Assembly: GCA_023419515.1 (NCBI GenBank)
Contig: JAEZXW010000056.1
Location: 1-7,089, forward strand
Reading direction: 5' to 3'
Length of the DNA stretch: 7,089 nucleotides
Source: Actinomycetes bacterium
GTDB taxonomy: Bacteria > Actinomycetota > Coriobacteriia > Coriobacteriales > JAEZXW01
Position 1 is the stretch's first letter. Each line of letters starts with the position of its first letter. Below the pieces are notes generated by a model, which saw only the letters and a list, made by a program, of their open reading frames with translations, was not told the origin of the DNA and ran no database searches. A program made the translations under genes and the position numbers. This document shows positions 1 through 6,758 of this stretch, piece by piece.

Positions 1-380
1 AAAAACTCCTGCTCATCCTTAGTGAGCGTCTCGGCGCGCTTGCGCACAATGCCCTGTTTGGCAAGCTCGCGTTCGATCTGCTTAAACGCAGCAGTGCGCT
101 GAGCTTCCAGCTTGGGTTGCTCAGCAAAAATGTCGGTGAGTTGTTCTGATGGGGTCTGGTTTGACTTGTTGTCAACCGGCTCTTTTTTGAGCGTCGATAA
201 GTCATGCAAGCCGCCCACGCGGATCATGAAAAACTCGTCGAGGTTCGAGGTAAAAATCGCGACAAACTTCAGGCGTTCGAGCAAAGGGACACTGGGGTCA
301 AGCGCTTCTGCCAACACGCGCTCATTAAAGCGCAACCACGAAAGCTCACGGTTTTGGGTGTATGAAAAGTCATGACTCAT
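1..380 (-). CDS. ppk1: Polyphosphate kinase 1, N-terminal part (cut by window edge)
   Basis: Ppk1 polymerises the gamma-phosphate of ATP into inorganic polyphosphate and can run in reverse. I translated 126 codons from the ATG at 380-378; the gene continues past base 1. The protein opens with MSHDFSYTQNRELSWLRFNE and carries LLERLKF and SNLDEFFMIRVGGL at about residues 33-58, which is the hallmark N-terminal domain of the family. The catalytic histidine domains lie outside the window. The start is supported by AAGGG six bases upstream, inside the end of ppx. The ATG overlaps the ppx stop codon as ATGA, so translation is probably coupled. No separate promoter is visible, and the gene should be transcribed from the ppx promoter. 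Family assignment is very secure; completeness cannot be judged. Confidence 0.95.
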   Translation of the reverse strand, partial: MSHDFSYTQNRELSWLRFNERVLAEALDPSVPLLERLKFVAIFTSNLDEFFMIRVGGLHDLSTLKKEPVDNKSNQTPSEQLTDIFAEQPKLEAQRTAAFKQIERELAKQGIVRKRAETLTKDEQEF

Positions 381-1387
381 AAGACGCCCTTTCTCGATGA
401 TGCCAATACACGATTGATAAGATACCCCTCGCGCACGCCATATTTGCTGATGGTGAGCTCTTTTGCGCCCACGGTGTCCATGAGGGCTGCAACCGCTGCA
501 ATACCAGGCGCAGCAGTATGGATGCGCTCGGGGATAACTCGCAAGATTTGCTTCATGGCGCTGCGATGATCGTAGCGCACAGCTTTGAGGATGAGTTCGA
601 TCTCATGGCGCGTGACCGATTCGGTGTTGGGGGCGTTGTCGAGCTCATCATCAAAGAGCTCTTCAACGGAAATACCCTCAGGCTTCTCAGCTAAAATTCC
701 AAGTTCATCGCCCAGTGCAATGAATGGGCGTTTGAGCTTATGGGCTGCTCGAACCGATCCGCCAACACCCGTGAGATGCAGCGTTTGATATCCGTCCAAA
801 AAGTTGACAGCGGCAAGCTCATCTCTCATGCGCCGTTGAATCTCATCGATCTCGCGCGGGGTTGGCATGATGTCGGTGACGTATTGCAGATAGAGCGCAA
901 GCGAGCCAATGCCTAACGAGTGTACATGCGTTATGCTGCGGTTTTTAAACTGCACGAGCTCGGTAGAGGCACCACCCATATCGATCTGTAAAGCCTCATC
1001 CAGGTGTAGGCAGTGCATTGAGCCGATAAACCCGAGGGTGGCCTCTTCGGTGCCAGTGATGAGATCAACGTGAAGACCGGTTTGTGCCTCAATCTTTTCG
1101 ATGACCACATCGCGGTTTCGTGCATTTCTCAATACGGCGGTTGCAAAGAGATGTGTCGTGCACGCATGGGGCGCGCGGGCAATCTTTCGCTGGTACGACT
1201 GGATGGTGCTGATCGCGCGGGCAATACCTTCGCTCACGAGATTGCCCTGATCATCGAGATAACTGGCGAGTGACGCCATTGTCTTTTTGTTGTGGATCAG
1301 CCTAAAACGAACAGGATCATGTGAAATGATGTCGTAAATGCAGAGCCGGATGGTATTTGAGCCAAGGTCAATAATGGCGTGTTGCAC
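377..1387 (-). CDS. ppx: Ppx/GppA-family phosphatase (probable exopolyphosphatase)
   Basis: This enzyme is expected to release phosphate from the ends of polyphosphate; the related GppA activity (pppGpp to ppGpp) is possible. Read from GTG 1387 it has 336 residues, close to the short two-domain members of the family. Visible ASKHA-fold motifs are DLGSNTIRL (residues 7-15, phosphate loop 1), TGTEEA (111-116, with the conserved catalytic-region glutamate), DMGGASTEL (136-144, phosphate loop 2, where most relatives have GGGS) and GVGGS (207-211). The C-terminal part has ERIHTAAPGIAAV. An in-frame ATG at 1432 would add 15 residues (MKLHTNTANICGRIS) that precede the usual family start, has no ribosome site and lies within a TATAAT, so I prefer the GTG. 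It is the first gene of an operon with ppk1, which favours Ppx over GppA. Confidence 0.92.
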   Translation of the reverse strand: MQHAIIDLGSNTIRLCIYDIISHDPVRFRLIHNKKTMASLASYLDDQGNLVSEGIARAISTIQSYQRKIARAPHACTTHLFATAVLRNARNRDVVIEKIEAQTGLHVDLITGTEEATLGFIGSMHCLHLDEALQIDMGGASTELVQFKNRSITHVHSLGIGSLALYLQYVTDIMPTPREIDEIQRRMRDELAAVNFLDGYQTLHLTGVGGSVRAAHKLKRPFIALGDELGILAEKPEGISVEELFDDELDNAPNTESVTRHEIELILKAVRYDHRSAMKQILRVIPERIHTAAPGIAAVAALMDTVGAKELTISKYGVREGYLINRVLASSRKGVL

Positions 1388-1392
1388 GCTGA

Positions 1393-1399
1393 TCCTTCC
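1393..1399 (-). promoter_or_regulatory. Ribosome binding site deciding the ppx start
   Basis: Read on the minus strand, GGAAGGA ends five bases before GTG 1387-1385. No comparable purine run precedes the alternative ATG at 1432-1430, where the upstream bases are AAAATTCCGTATA. This site is the main reason for choosing the GTG start. Confidence 0.7.
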
Positions 1400-1430
1400 G
1401 CAGATATTCGCAGTGTTGGTGTGTAGTTTC

Positions 1431-1436
1431 ATTATA
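1431..1436 (-). promoter_or_regulatory. Probable -10 box of the ppx-ppk1 operon
   Basis: The minus strand reads TATAAT exactly. Transcription would begin near base 1424, leaving a leader of about 37 bases before GTG 1387 that includes its ribosome site. A matching TTGACA-like -35 box is not evident at 16-18 bases: position 1459-1454 reads CAGGTG, and a TTGCGC lies 22 bases away, which is too far. The promoter call therefore rests on the -10 box and its placement. Confidence 0.5.
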
Positions 1437-1516
1437 CGGAATTTTTAGCCATACACCTGCGCAAAAGATCGTATATTAGAAGCACGAGTAAGAAGTGAGT
1501 GAGCATTGAGGTGGCG

Positions 1517-1626
1517 TTGGCGAGCTATCGGTAAGCCGCAGGTAAATTGGCGATAAGTCAGCAATAAGCTGATGATAAGCCATGGGCAAGCCAGCGGTAA
1601 GCCGTGGGCTAGTTGCCAATCAACCG
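1517..1626 (+). repeat. Tandem array of ten degenerate 11-bp units
   Basis: Units start at 1517, 1528, 1539, 1550, 1561, 1572, 1583, 1594, 1605 and 1616 with no insertion or deletion. The best units are TCGGTAAGCCG (1528) and GCGGTAAGCCG (1594); others include GCGATAAGTCA, GCAATAAGCTG, ATGATAAGCCA and TGGGCAAGCCA. Column 7 is A in all ten units. Columns 3, 4, 8 and 11 are always purines, and columns 5, 9 and 10 are always pyrimidines, so nearly all differences from GGTAAGCC are transitions. The array lies between the divergent ppx and nitroreductase genes. Plus-strand TAA triplets in all three frames argue against plus-strand coding. The role is unknown: either a decaying minisatellite or a run of protein binding sites one helical turn apart. 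Confidence 0.85.
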
Positions 1627-1718
1627 AGCTTAGTGCGCTATCACTCAGCAATGTCGGATGGATTGCCTGCGTGTGGCACCTAAGACCGCGCGGGTGTGTG
1701 TATACGGATCGACCCTTA

Positions 1719-1726
1719 AAGGAGGG
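1719..1726 (+). promoter_or_regulatory. Strong ribosome binding site of the nitroreductase gene
   Basis: AAGGAGGG lies five bases before ATG 1732, close to the ideal anti-16S match and spacing. It fixes this start. The only promoter-like element nearby is TATACG at 1701-1706, which has no recognisable -35 partner, so I do not call a promoter. Confidence 0.8.
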
Positions 1727-1731
1727 CGCCG

Positions 1732-2316
1732 ATGGAGCTTTTACAGGCTATCGAGTCTCGAACGAGCGTGAGGGCTTTTACCAGTGAAAAAGTCGATCAT
1801 GACATACTCGAGAAGATCGTTCAAACGGGCAATGCTGCCCCGATTTCGCGTTTTGCAAAGCTGCATTTTTCTGTGGTAGAAGATACCTACCTTATCAACA
1901 AGCTTAATGCGGCAACATCGCACATCGTTGATGATATGGGGCTCAGTGATCACGCGCCAAAGCTGTATTCGTACGGTGCGCCGGTGCTCGTGATCATTAG
2001 CGCTAAGGGCGAGAATGCCTACGACCAAAACGCAGCTGATTCAGCAAGCAATGTCGCATCAGCCGCTGCTGCTGCGCAAAACATCTGTCTCGCGAGCGTC
2101 GCGCAGGGGCTAGCAAGCTGCTTGACGGTCTCACTCATGCTTGGTGTTCGTGATGATAACAGCCAGATCCTTAAAGAGGAGCTGCAAGTTCCTGAGCACT
2201 ACACGCCAGTACTTGGTGTGCTGATTGGCCACACGGCAGAGCCCGAGCCGATCAATCGTCATCGCGATAGTTCGAACATCTCGTTTGCAAGCACACACAA
2301 GGAGCACGAGTTTTAA
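1732..2316 (+). CDS. Nitroreductase-family FMN-binding protein
   Basis: The 194-residue product has the size and layout of compact nitroreductase-fold flavoproteins, which usually act as dimers, bind FMN and use NAD(P)H to reduce nitro, quinone or related substrates. The N-terminus MELLQAIESRTSVRAF holds the R-x-S-x-R motif (R10, S12, R14) that contacts the FMN phosphate in the family. NAAPISRFAKLHFSVV follows, then YGAPVLVII. Next comes a long alanine-rich helix (about residues 106-127, ASAAAAAQNICLASVAQGLA) matching the central helix, and finally VLGVLIGHTAEPEP near the C-terminus. There is no signal peptide or membrane segment, so it should be cytoplasmic. It appears to be monocistronic, with the 11-bp array upstream and a strong hairpin downstream. 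The substrate cannot be told from sequence. Confidence 0.88.
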   Translation: MELLQAIESRTSVRAFTSEKVDHDILEKIVQTGNAAPISRFAKLHFSVVEDTYLINKLNAATSHIVDDMGLSDHAPKLYSYGAPVLVIISAKGENAYDQNAADSASNVASAAAAAQNICLASVAQGLASCLTVSLMLGVRDDNSQILKEELQVPEHYTPVLGVLIGHTAEPEPINRHRDSSNISFASTHKEHEF

Positions 2317-2420
2317 TCCATGGGTTTGAATTTGCGAGTTTTTTCGAGGGCTTAATTGCTTTTTGGCGATAGTCATTTACGGCGGGCGCCCGTTTTGCGC
2401 CTTTGAACATGAATTTTTAT

Positions 2421-2456
2421 GGATAAGCGTCCTTGACGGTTCAAGGGCGCTTATCT
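2421..2456 (+). terminator. Long hairpin between nitroreductase and tRNA gene, possible terminator
   Basis: GATAAGCGTCCTTGA (2422-2436) pairs with TCAAGGGCGCTTATC (2441-2455) around a CGGT loop. All 15 pairs form if one G-U is allowed, and a further G-U closes the base at 2421/2456. The following bases TGTTTAG are only mildly T-rich, so intrinsic termination may be weak. It sits 105 bases after the nitroreductase stop and 23 bases before the tRNA. Confidence 0.55.
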
Positions 2457-2463
2457 GTTTAGT
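2433..2463 (+). promoter_or_regulatory. Candidate promoter of the tRNA-Arg gene
   Basis: TTGACG at 2433-2438 matches five of six -35 bases, and TTTAGT at 2458-2463 matches four of six -10 bases, with a 19-base spacer that is longer than ideal. Transcription would start near 2470 and give a short 5' leader before the tRNA at 2479. The -35 lies in the left arm and loop of the hairpin at 2421-2456. This is a weak call. Confidence 0.3.
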
Positions 2464-2478
2464 AAGGTTTAATCCACT

Positions 2479-2554
2479 GCCCTCTTAGCTCAGTGGATAG
2501 AGCGTCTGCCTCCGGAGCAGAAGGCCGCAGGTTCGATCCCTGCAGGGGGCGCCA
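2479..2554 (+). tRNA. tRNA-Arg, anticodon CCG
   Basis: A complete 76-base cloverleaf with encoded CCA. The acceptor stem is GCCCTCT with AGGGGGC (one G-U pair). The D stem is GCTC/GAGC. The anticodon stem TCTGC/GCAGA encloses loop CTCCGGA, giving anticodon CCG at 2512-2514, which reads the arginine codon CGG. The variable loop is AGGCC, the T stem GCAGG/CCTGC with loop TTCGATC, the discriminator base G and then CCA at 2552-2554. The aconitase gene begins 21 bases later on the same strand, so the two are probably on one primary transcript. Confidence 0.97.
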
Positions 2555-2575
2555 TCTTTTACAAAAGGTTTGCCC

Positions 2576-5296
2576 ATGAAAATACAGACTCGTATCCTGA
2601 TGTATCAGGTTGCAGATTCGCATAACACAGATCGTCTACAAGAAAATTCGGTCACCATCTATCCCATTGATCAGGTGCCCGAGAGCCATATGCTTCCGAT
2701 GTCGCTTAAGGTCTTGCTCGAAAATGCCTTGCGTCAGGGGAGTGAGACGGATGTCGAGCGCATTGTTCAGGCGGGGTGCAATAAGACCCGCGGAACCGAC
2801 ATCGGCTTTATGCCCGCCCGTGTTTTGTTGACCGACTTTACTGGCGTGCCATGTATGGTGGACTTGGCCGCAATGCGCGATGCGGTGCGCGCAACGGGTG
2901 GGGATGCGAGTATCATCAATCCGCTCATTCCGACCGATCTTGTTATTGATCACTCAGTCATTGGTGATGCAGCATGTTGTCAGGATGCAGCTCAGATCAA
3001 CCTCACTAAGGATTATGAGCGCAACGAAGAGCGCTATGCGTTTCTTAAGTGGGCGCAAGAGTCGTTTGATAATCTTTCGATCGTGCCTCCCGGTGGCGGC
3101 ATCTGTCATCAGCTCAATATCGAAAAGCTCGCACATGGCGTCATGGTCGACAAGAACGGCGTTGCTTATTTTGACACGCTCGTTGGTGCTGATTCTCACA
3201 CGACCACTGTCAACGGTATTGGCGTCTTGGGCTGGGGTGTTGGTGGTATCGAGGCTGAGGCAGCAATGCTTGGTCAAAAGATCAGCATCCTCGTGCCTCA
3301 AGTGCTCGGCATTAAGCTTACGGGCGAACTTCGTCCTGGTGTTGGAGCGATGGATCTTGCGCTCACCTTTGCCCGCATGCTTCGCGACTATGGTGTGGTT
3401 GGCAAGCTTGTTGAGTGTTTTGGTCCAGGGTGCGCAAGCCTGACGGCGACTGATCGTGCAACGATAGCGAATATGTCGCCCGAATATGGCTGCACGGCAA
3501 CACTTTTTGGTGTCGATGAGAATACCCTGGCGTTCTACCGCCAAACCAACCGCGATGAAAATCAGATTGCACTCATTAAGGCATATGCTCAGGCTCAGGG
3601 CTTGTGGCAGGATGCTGATACGCCGCAGGCATCGTACAGCGATGTGATCGAGCTTGATTTAAGTGAGGTCGAGCCTTGCGTGGCTGGTCCTTCTCGTCCT
3701 CATGATTACATCAAGGCAAGTGAACTTGCGCAGTCGTTCTTTACACGCACGGCAGATGAAGACGGTAAGCTTGCAGGTTGCGAGGTTGCCCTCGAGTCGC
3801 AAGATGCCCCCGTGACGCTTGCCGATGGTGCGGTGGCTATCGCAGCAATTACGAGCTGTACGACCACGGCTAACCCTGAGCTTATGATCCGAGCGGGACT
3901 CGTCGCCAAGCATGCAGTCGAGCGGGGACTTGAGGCAAAACCCTGGATCAAGCGTATGCTCTCACCAGGCTCGCGCTCGGGCGAGTATCTCTTAGAGCGT
4001 GCGGGGCTTTTAGAGCCCCTCGGTAAGCTCGGGTTTTATCTGTCAGGCTTTGGCTGCATGTCGTGTATCGGAAACTCCGGTCCACTCCCACAGGCAATGC
4101 AGGAGGCGGGCAAACAAATTGAGCTTGCGGCAGTGCTTTCGGGTAACCGTAATTTTGAGGGGCGCATCGGTCCAGACATCAAGCAAAACTACCTCATGGC
4201 TCCTGAGCGCGTCGTTGCTTATGCCATCGCGGGTAGCGTAGCGGTTGATTTGAGCACTGAGCCACTCGGCATTGCTACAGATGGTCGTCCTGTTTTTCTC
4301 AGCGAGCTTTTGCCAAGCGACGAAGAGGTTCAAGCCCACATCGATCAGGCACTGGGAGATCCGCAGTCGCGCGACAACATCTACGCCAGAGCCCATACGA
4401 CGCTCTTTGAGGGAGATGCGCGTTGGCGTGAGTTGGTTGCGGTCAAACAGCTTAATTACAACTGGGATCCAACGTCGACCTACGTCCAAAAGCCGCCGTA
4501 CTTCACCTCCATTGAGGCAGGTGCAGACAGACATGGCGATACAGCCAAGCGCGGCATCATCAGCCTCAATCAGGCGATCTGCCTTGGTCGTTTTGGTGAC
4601 TTTGTTACCACCGACCATATTTCACCCGCAGGAAGCATTGCTCATAACGTGCCTGCAGCCGATTATCTGCGCGCCCACGGTGTTAAGGAGGCAGATTTTA
4701 ACACTTACGGCTCTCGTCGCGGCAACCATGAAGTCATGATGCGTGGCACCTTTGCCAATATCCGTCTGCAAAACCTCATGACAAATAAGGCGAGTGAGAC
4801 CCTTCCGCAGGGTGGTTGGACGGTTGACCTGCTGGATGACACCACCAAAACTATCTGGGAGGCAAGCTCTGCCTATCGAGAGGCAGGCTACGATCTCATT
4901 ATTGTGGCTGGTAAACTCTACGGTTCTGGTTCATCGCGCGATTGGGCTGCAAAAGGACCAGCGTTGATTGGCGTGCGCGCCGTGCTCTGTGAGTCGTTTG
5001 AACGTATCCATCGATCAAACCTCGTTGGTATGGGGATTTTGCCGCTTGAATTTTTGCCGGGAGAATCAGCTCAGACCTATGAACTTGACGGCACCGAGTC
5101 ATACGCCTTAAGTCCTCATGATGTTCTTGCGTCTGATTATCCGCAACAAGTGACGTTGCAGGTGACTCGTGCATCGGGTGAGACCTTTGAAATTCCGGTG
5201 TGCCTGCGCATCGATACGCCAATTGAGGCGCAATACATCGCTGCAGGGGGTATCTTGCCCTATGTTCTGCACGAATTTGAACGTCAGCAAGCGTAA
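2576..5296 (+). CDS. acnA: Aconitate hydratase, AcnA/IRP type
   Basis: Aconitase interconverts citrate and isocitrate through cis-aconitate using a 4Fe-4S cluster, in the cytoplasm. The 906 residues match the usual length of about 890-900 for AcnA. In order: DFTGVPCMVDLAAMRDAV near residue 90, GADSHTTT (D206, S207, H208), GWGVGGIEAEAAMLGQ, the three cluster cysteines C428 (SCTTTANP), C494 and C497 (GFGCMSCIGNSGP), NRNFEGR with R525, TTDHISPAGS, YGSRRGNHEVMMRGTFAN, and the swivel-domain GSGSSRDW with catalytic S787. After the cysteine it reads TTTANP where most relatives have TNTSNP. I chose ATG 2576 because AAAAGG lies seven bases upstream; a TTG two codons earlier is too close to that site. 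It probably forms an operon with the next two genes and may supply isocitrate for 2-oxoglutarate and glutamate synthesis. Confidence 0.96.
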   Translation: MKIQTRILMYQVADSHNTDRLQENSVTIYPIDQVPESHMLPMSLKVLLENALRQGSETDVERIVQAGCNKTRGTDIGFMPARVLLTDFTGVPCMVDLAAMRDAVRATGGDASIINPLIPTDLVIDHSVIGDAACCQDAAQINLTKDYERNEERYAFLKWAQESFDNLSIVPPGGGICHQLNIEKLAHGVMVDKNGVAYFDTLVGADSHTTTVNGIGVLGWGVGGIEAEAAMLGQKISILVPQVLGIKLTGELRPGVGAMDLALTFARMLRDYGVVGKLVECFGPGCASLTATDRATIANMSPEYGCTATLFGVDENTLAFYRQTNRDENQIALIKAYAQAQGLWQDADTPQASYSDVIELDLSEVEPCVAGPSRPHDYIKASELAQSFFTRTADEDGKLAGCEVALESQDAPVTLADGAVAIAAITSCTTTANPELMIRAGLVAKHAVERGLEAKPWIKRMLSPGSRSGEYLLERAGLLEPLGKLGFYLSGFGCMSCIGNSGPLPQAMQEAGKQIELAAVLSGNRNFEGRIGPDIKQNYLMAPERVVAYAIAGSVAVDLSTEPLGIATDGRPVFLSELLPSDEEVQAHIDQALGDPQSRDNIYARAHTTLFEGDARWRELVAVKQLNYNWDPTSTYVQKPPYFTSIEAGADRHGDTAKRGIISLNQAICLGRFGDFVTTDHISPAGSIAHNVPAADYLRAHGVKEADFNTYGSRRGNHEVMMRGTFANIRLQNLMTNKASETLPQGGWTVDLLDDTTKTIWEASSAYREAGYDLIIVAGKLYGSGSSRDWAAKGPALIGVRAVLCESFERIHRSNLVGMGILPLEFLPGESAQTYELDGTESYALSPHDVLASDYPQQVTLQVTRASGETFEIPVCLRIDTPIEAQYIAAGGILPYVLHEFERQQA

Positions 5297-5327
5297 GTTG
5301 GCTTGCCAGAAATGAGTTTGTAAGCAA

Positions 5328-6758
5328 ATGATCACATCCACGCAATCGGTTGAGCTTCTTGCGCCTGCTGGTGGCTTCGACCATCTCGTTTATGCCATTA
5401 AGCATGGGGCGGATGCAGTCTATATGGGTGGCAGCCGATTTGGCATGCGCGCTCGTGCGGATAACTTTGATCGCAGTGAGATGCAGCGGGCAGTCGATTA
5501 TGCCCACGAGCACAACACACGTGTATACATCACGGTAAACACCCTTATGCACTCCCGCGATTTTTCTGGACTTGAGCCATATCTTGTTGAACTGGGCGAG
5601 ATTGGCGTGGATTCCGTCATCATGAGTGATCTGGGGGCAATGCGTGTGGCGCGCGAGGTGATCCCCCACGTTGACCTACACGTTTCAACTCAGTTTTCAT
5701 GCACCAACGAGCATACTGCGTGGGCGCTGTATGAGCTTGGTGCTTCACGCGTAGTGCTCGCTCGCGAGCTTTCGATGCAAGAGATTCGCAAGATCGCGCA
5801 GAACAAGCCAAAAGATCTTGAGCTTGAGGCGTTTGTGCACGGTGCCATGTGTATGGCGTATTCGGGGCGCTGCTTGATCTCCAACCACATCAAGCGCGGT
5901 CGTGATGCCAACAAGGGTGCCTGCCTGCAGTCTTGTCGCTGGAAGTATGCCCTGGTTGAGGAGCGCGAACCCAATCGGTTTTTCCCGATTGAAGAAGACG
6001 ATCGTGGTACTTACATCATGAACGCCGAAGATCTTAATATGCTCGATCATATCCATGAGCTCGTGGATGCTGGGGTGCACAGTCTCAAGATTGAGGGGCG
6101 TGTCAAAGGTCCGTTTTATGTGGCAACCGCGGTCAACGCCTATCGCGCCGTGCTTGATGGGGCAGATCCAGCGCTCTTTCAAGAGGAGCTTTTGGCGCTC
6201 TCGCACCGTCCGTATGGTACGGGCTTTTATTTTGGCGAGGCATCGCAGACCACCGAGAGCAATAGCTATTCACAAGAATCGATCCTCGTCGCGCGGGTGA
6301 TCGATGTTGCCTCGTATGACCCCAACGATCCTAGTCAGTTAAGTGGCAAAGATGATGAGGTGAGAGCCCCGCAGCCACCAAAGCTTGAGCATTATGGTGT
6401 TGAGCAAGAGTGCCCTCTCTATCTGGTGACTGTCCGCCTTGAGAACCGCTTTTATCCAGGGGATGTGCTTGAGCCGATTGTGCCGTTTAAGCCAACGCCT
6501 GAGATTATTGTCGATGGTTTGCAGTGGTACGGATATGACTTTAGCCTGCTAGACCCAAAGGATGTGCCGCGTAGGCTGAAGGACGTACCCGAGTGGATGG
6601 CGCATGAGTTTGTTCCGGTGGCCGAAGCTTCGCGCACGGCTGACACGTACCGTTTTGTGACCGATTATCCAGATTTGTCGGCAGGAGACTTGCTCCGTCG
6701 TCGCGAGTCGCGGCATTATCACCGTATGCGAGGTGTGCTTTCACATGATGACGAATAA
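5328..6758 (+). CDS. U32-family protein, probable TrhP/RlhA-like RNA hydroxylation enzyme
   Basis: Members of this family were named peptidases or collagenases, but characterised ones (TrhP/YegQ, RlhA) hydroxylate tRNA uridine-34 or 23S rRNA and need an Fe-S cluster. The 476 residues start with VELLAPAGGFDHLVYAIKHG and GADAVYMGG, the barrel entry of the family. The signature EAFVHGAMCMAYSGRC runs from about residue 167, with C175, C182, C199 and C203 as candidate cluster ligands. NAEDLNMLDHI and SLKIEGRVKGPFYV follow. A C-terminal beta domain (about 320-400: ILVARVIDV, FYPGDVLEPI) corresponds to the U32 C-terminal domain and is interrupted by a polar, proline-rich stretch at about 331-361. 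Length and domain order fit TrhP best. There is no good ribosome site before ATG 5328, 31 bases after the aconitase stop. The tRNA target is inferred from family only. Confidence 0.9.
   Translation: MITSTQSVELLAPAGGFDHLVYAIKHGADAVYMGGSRFGMRARADNFDRSEMQRAVDYAHEHNTRVYITVNTLMHSRDFSGLEPYLVELGEIGVDSVIMSDLGAMRVAREVIPHVDLHVSTQFSCTNEHTAWALYELGASRVVLARELSMQEIRKIAQNKPKDLELEAFVHGAMCMAYSGRCLISNHIKRGRDANKGACLQSCRWKYALVEEREPNRFFPIEEDDRGTYIMNAEDLNMLDHIHELVDAGVHSLKIEGRVKGPFYVATAVNAYRAVLDGADPALFQEELLALSHRPYGTGFYFGEASQTTESNSYSQESILVARVIDVASYDPNDPSQLSGKDDEVRAPQPPKLEHYGVEQECPLYLVTVRLENRFYPGDVLEPIVPFKPTPEIIVDGLQWYGYDFSLLDPKDVPRRLKDVPEWMAHEFVPVAEASRTADTYRFVTDYPDLSAGDLLRRRESRHYHRMRGVLSHDDE

Noticed and set aside
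1445..1651. Open reading frame of 68 codons on the minus strand through the 11-bp array
   Set aside because: It has no ribosome site, resembles no known family, and overlaps the ppx promoter region. It stays open because the repeat cores read as CTTA on this strand, which are not stop codons.
1572..1787. Open reading frame of 71 codons on the plus strand running into the nitroreductase gene
   Set aside because: It begins inside the repeat array without a ribosome site and ends inside a well-supported gene in another frame.
2383..2401. GC-rich palindrome CGGGCGCCCG followed by TTTT, considered as the nitroreductase terminator
   Set aside because: As a hairpin it leaves only three pairs with a four-base loop, or five pairs in an alternative fold, and the T run is only four bases. 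The hairpin at 2421-2456 is far stronger.
2555..2568. CTTTT and AAAAG around the aconitase ribosome site, considered as a small regulatory hairpin
   Set aside because: The stem would be four A/T-rich pairs with a tiny loop, too weak to hide the ribosome site.
2954..3544. 196-codon minus-strand open frame opposite aconitase
   Set aside because: It is fully antisense to conserved aconitase core motifs, which explain the sequence on their own.
5301..5310. TGGCTTGCCA between aconitase and the U32 gene, considered as a terminator
   Set aside because: The arms are only four bases with a two-base loop and no T run follows; read-through into the U32 gene is more likely.
4899..5669. 256-codon minus-strand open frame opposite the aconitase end and U32 start
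   Set aside because: It is antisense to two conserved genes, its composition is that of an opposite-strand shadow, and no family features are seen.
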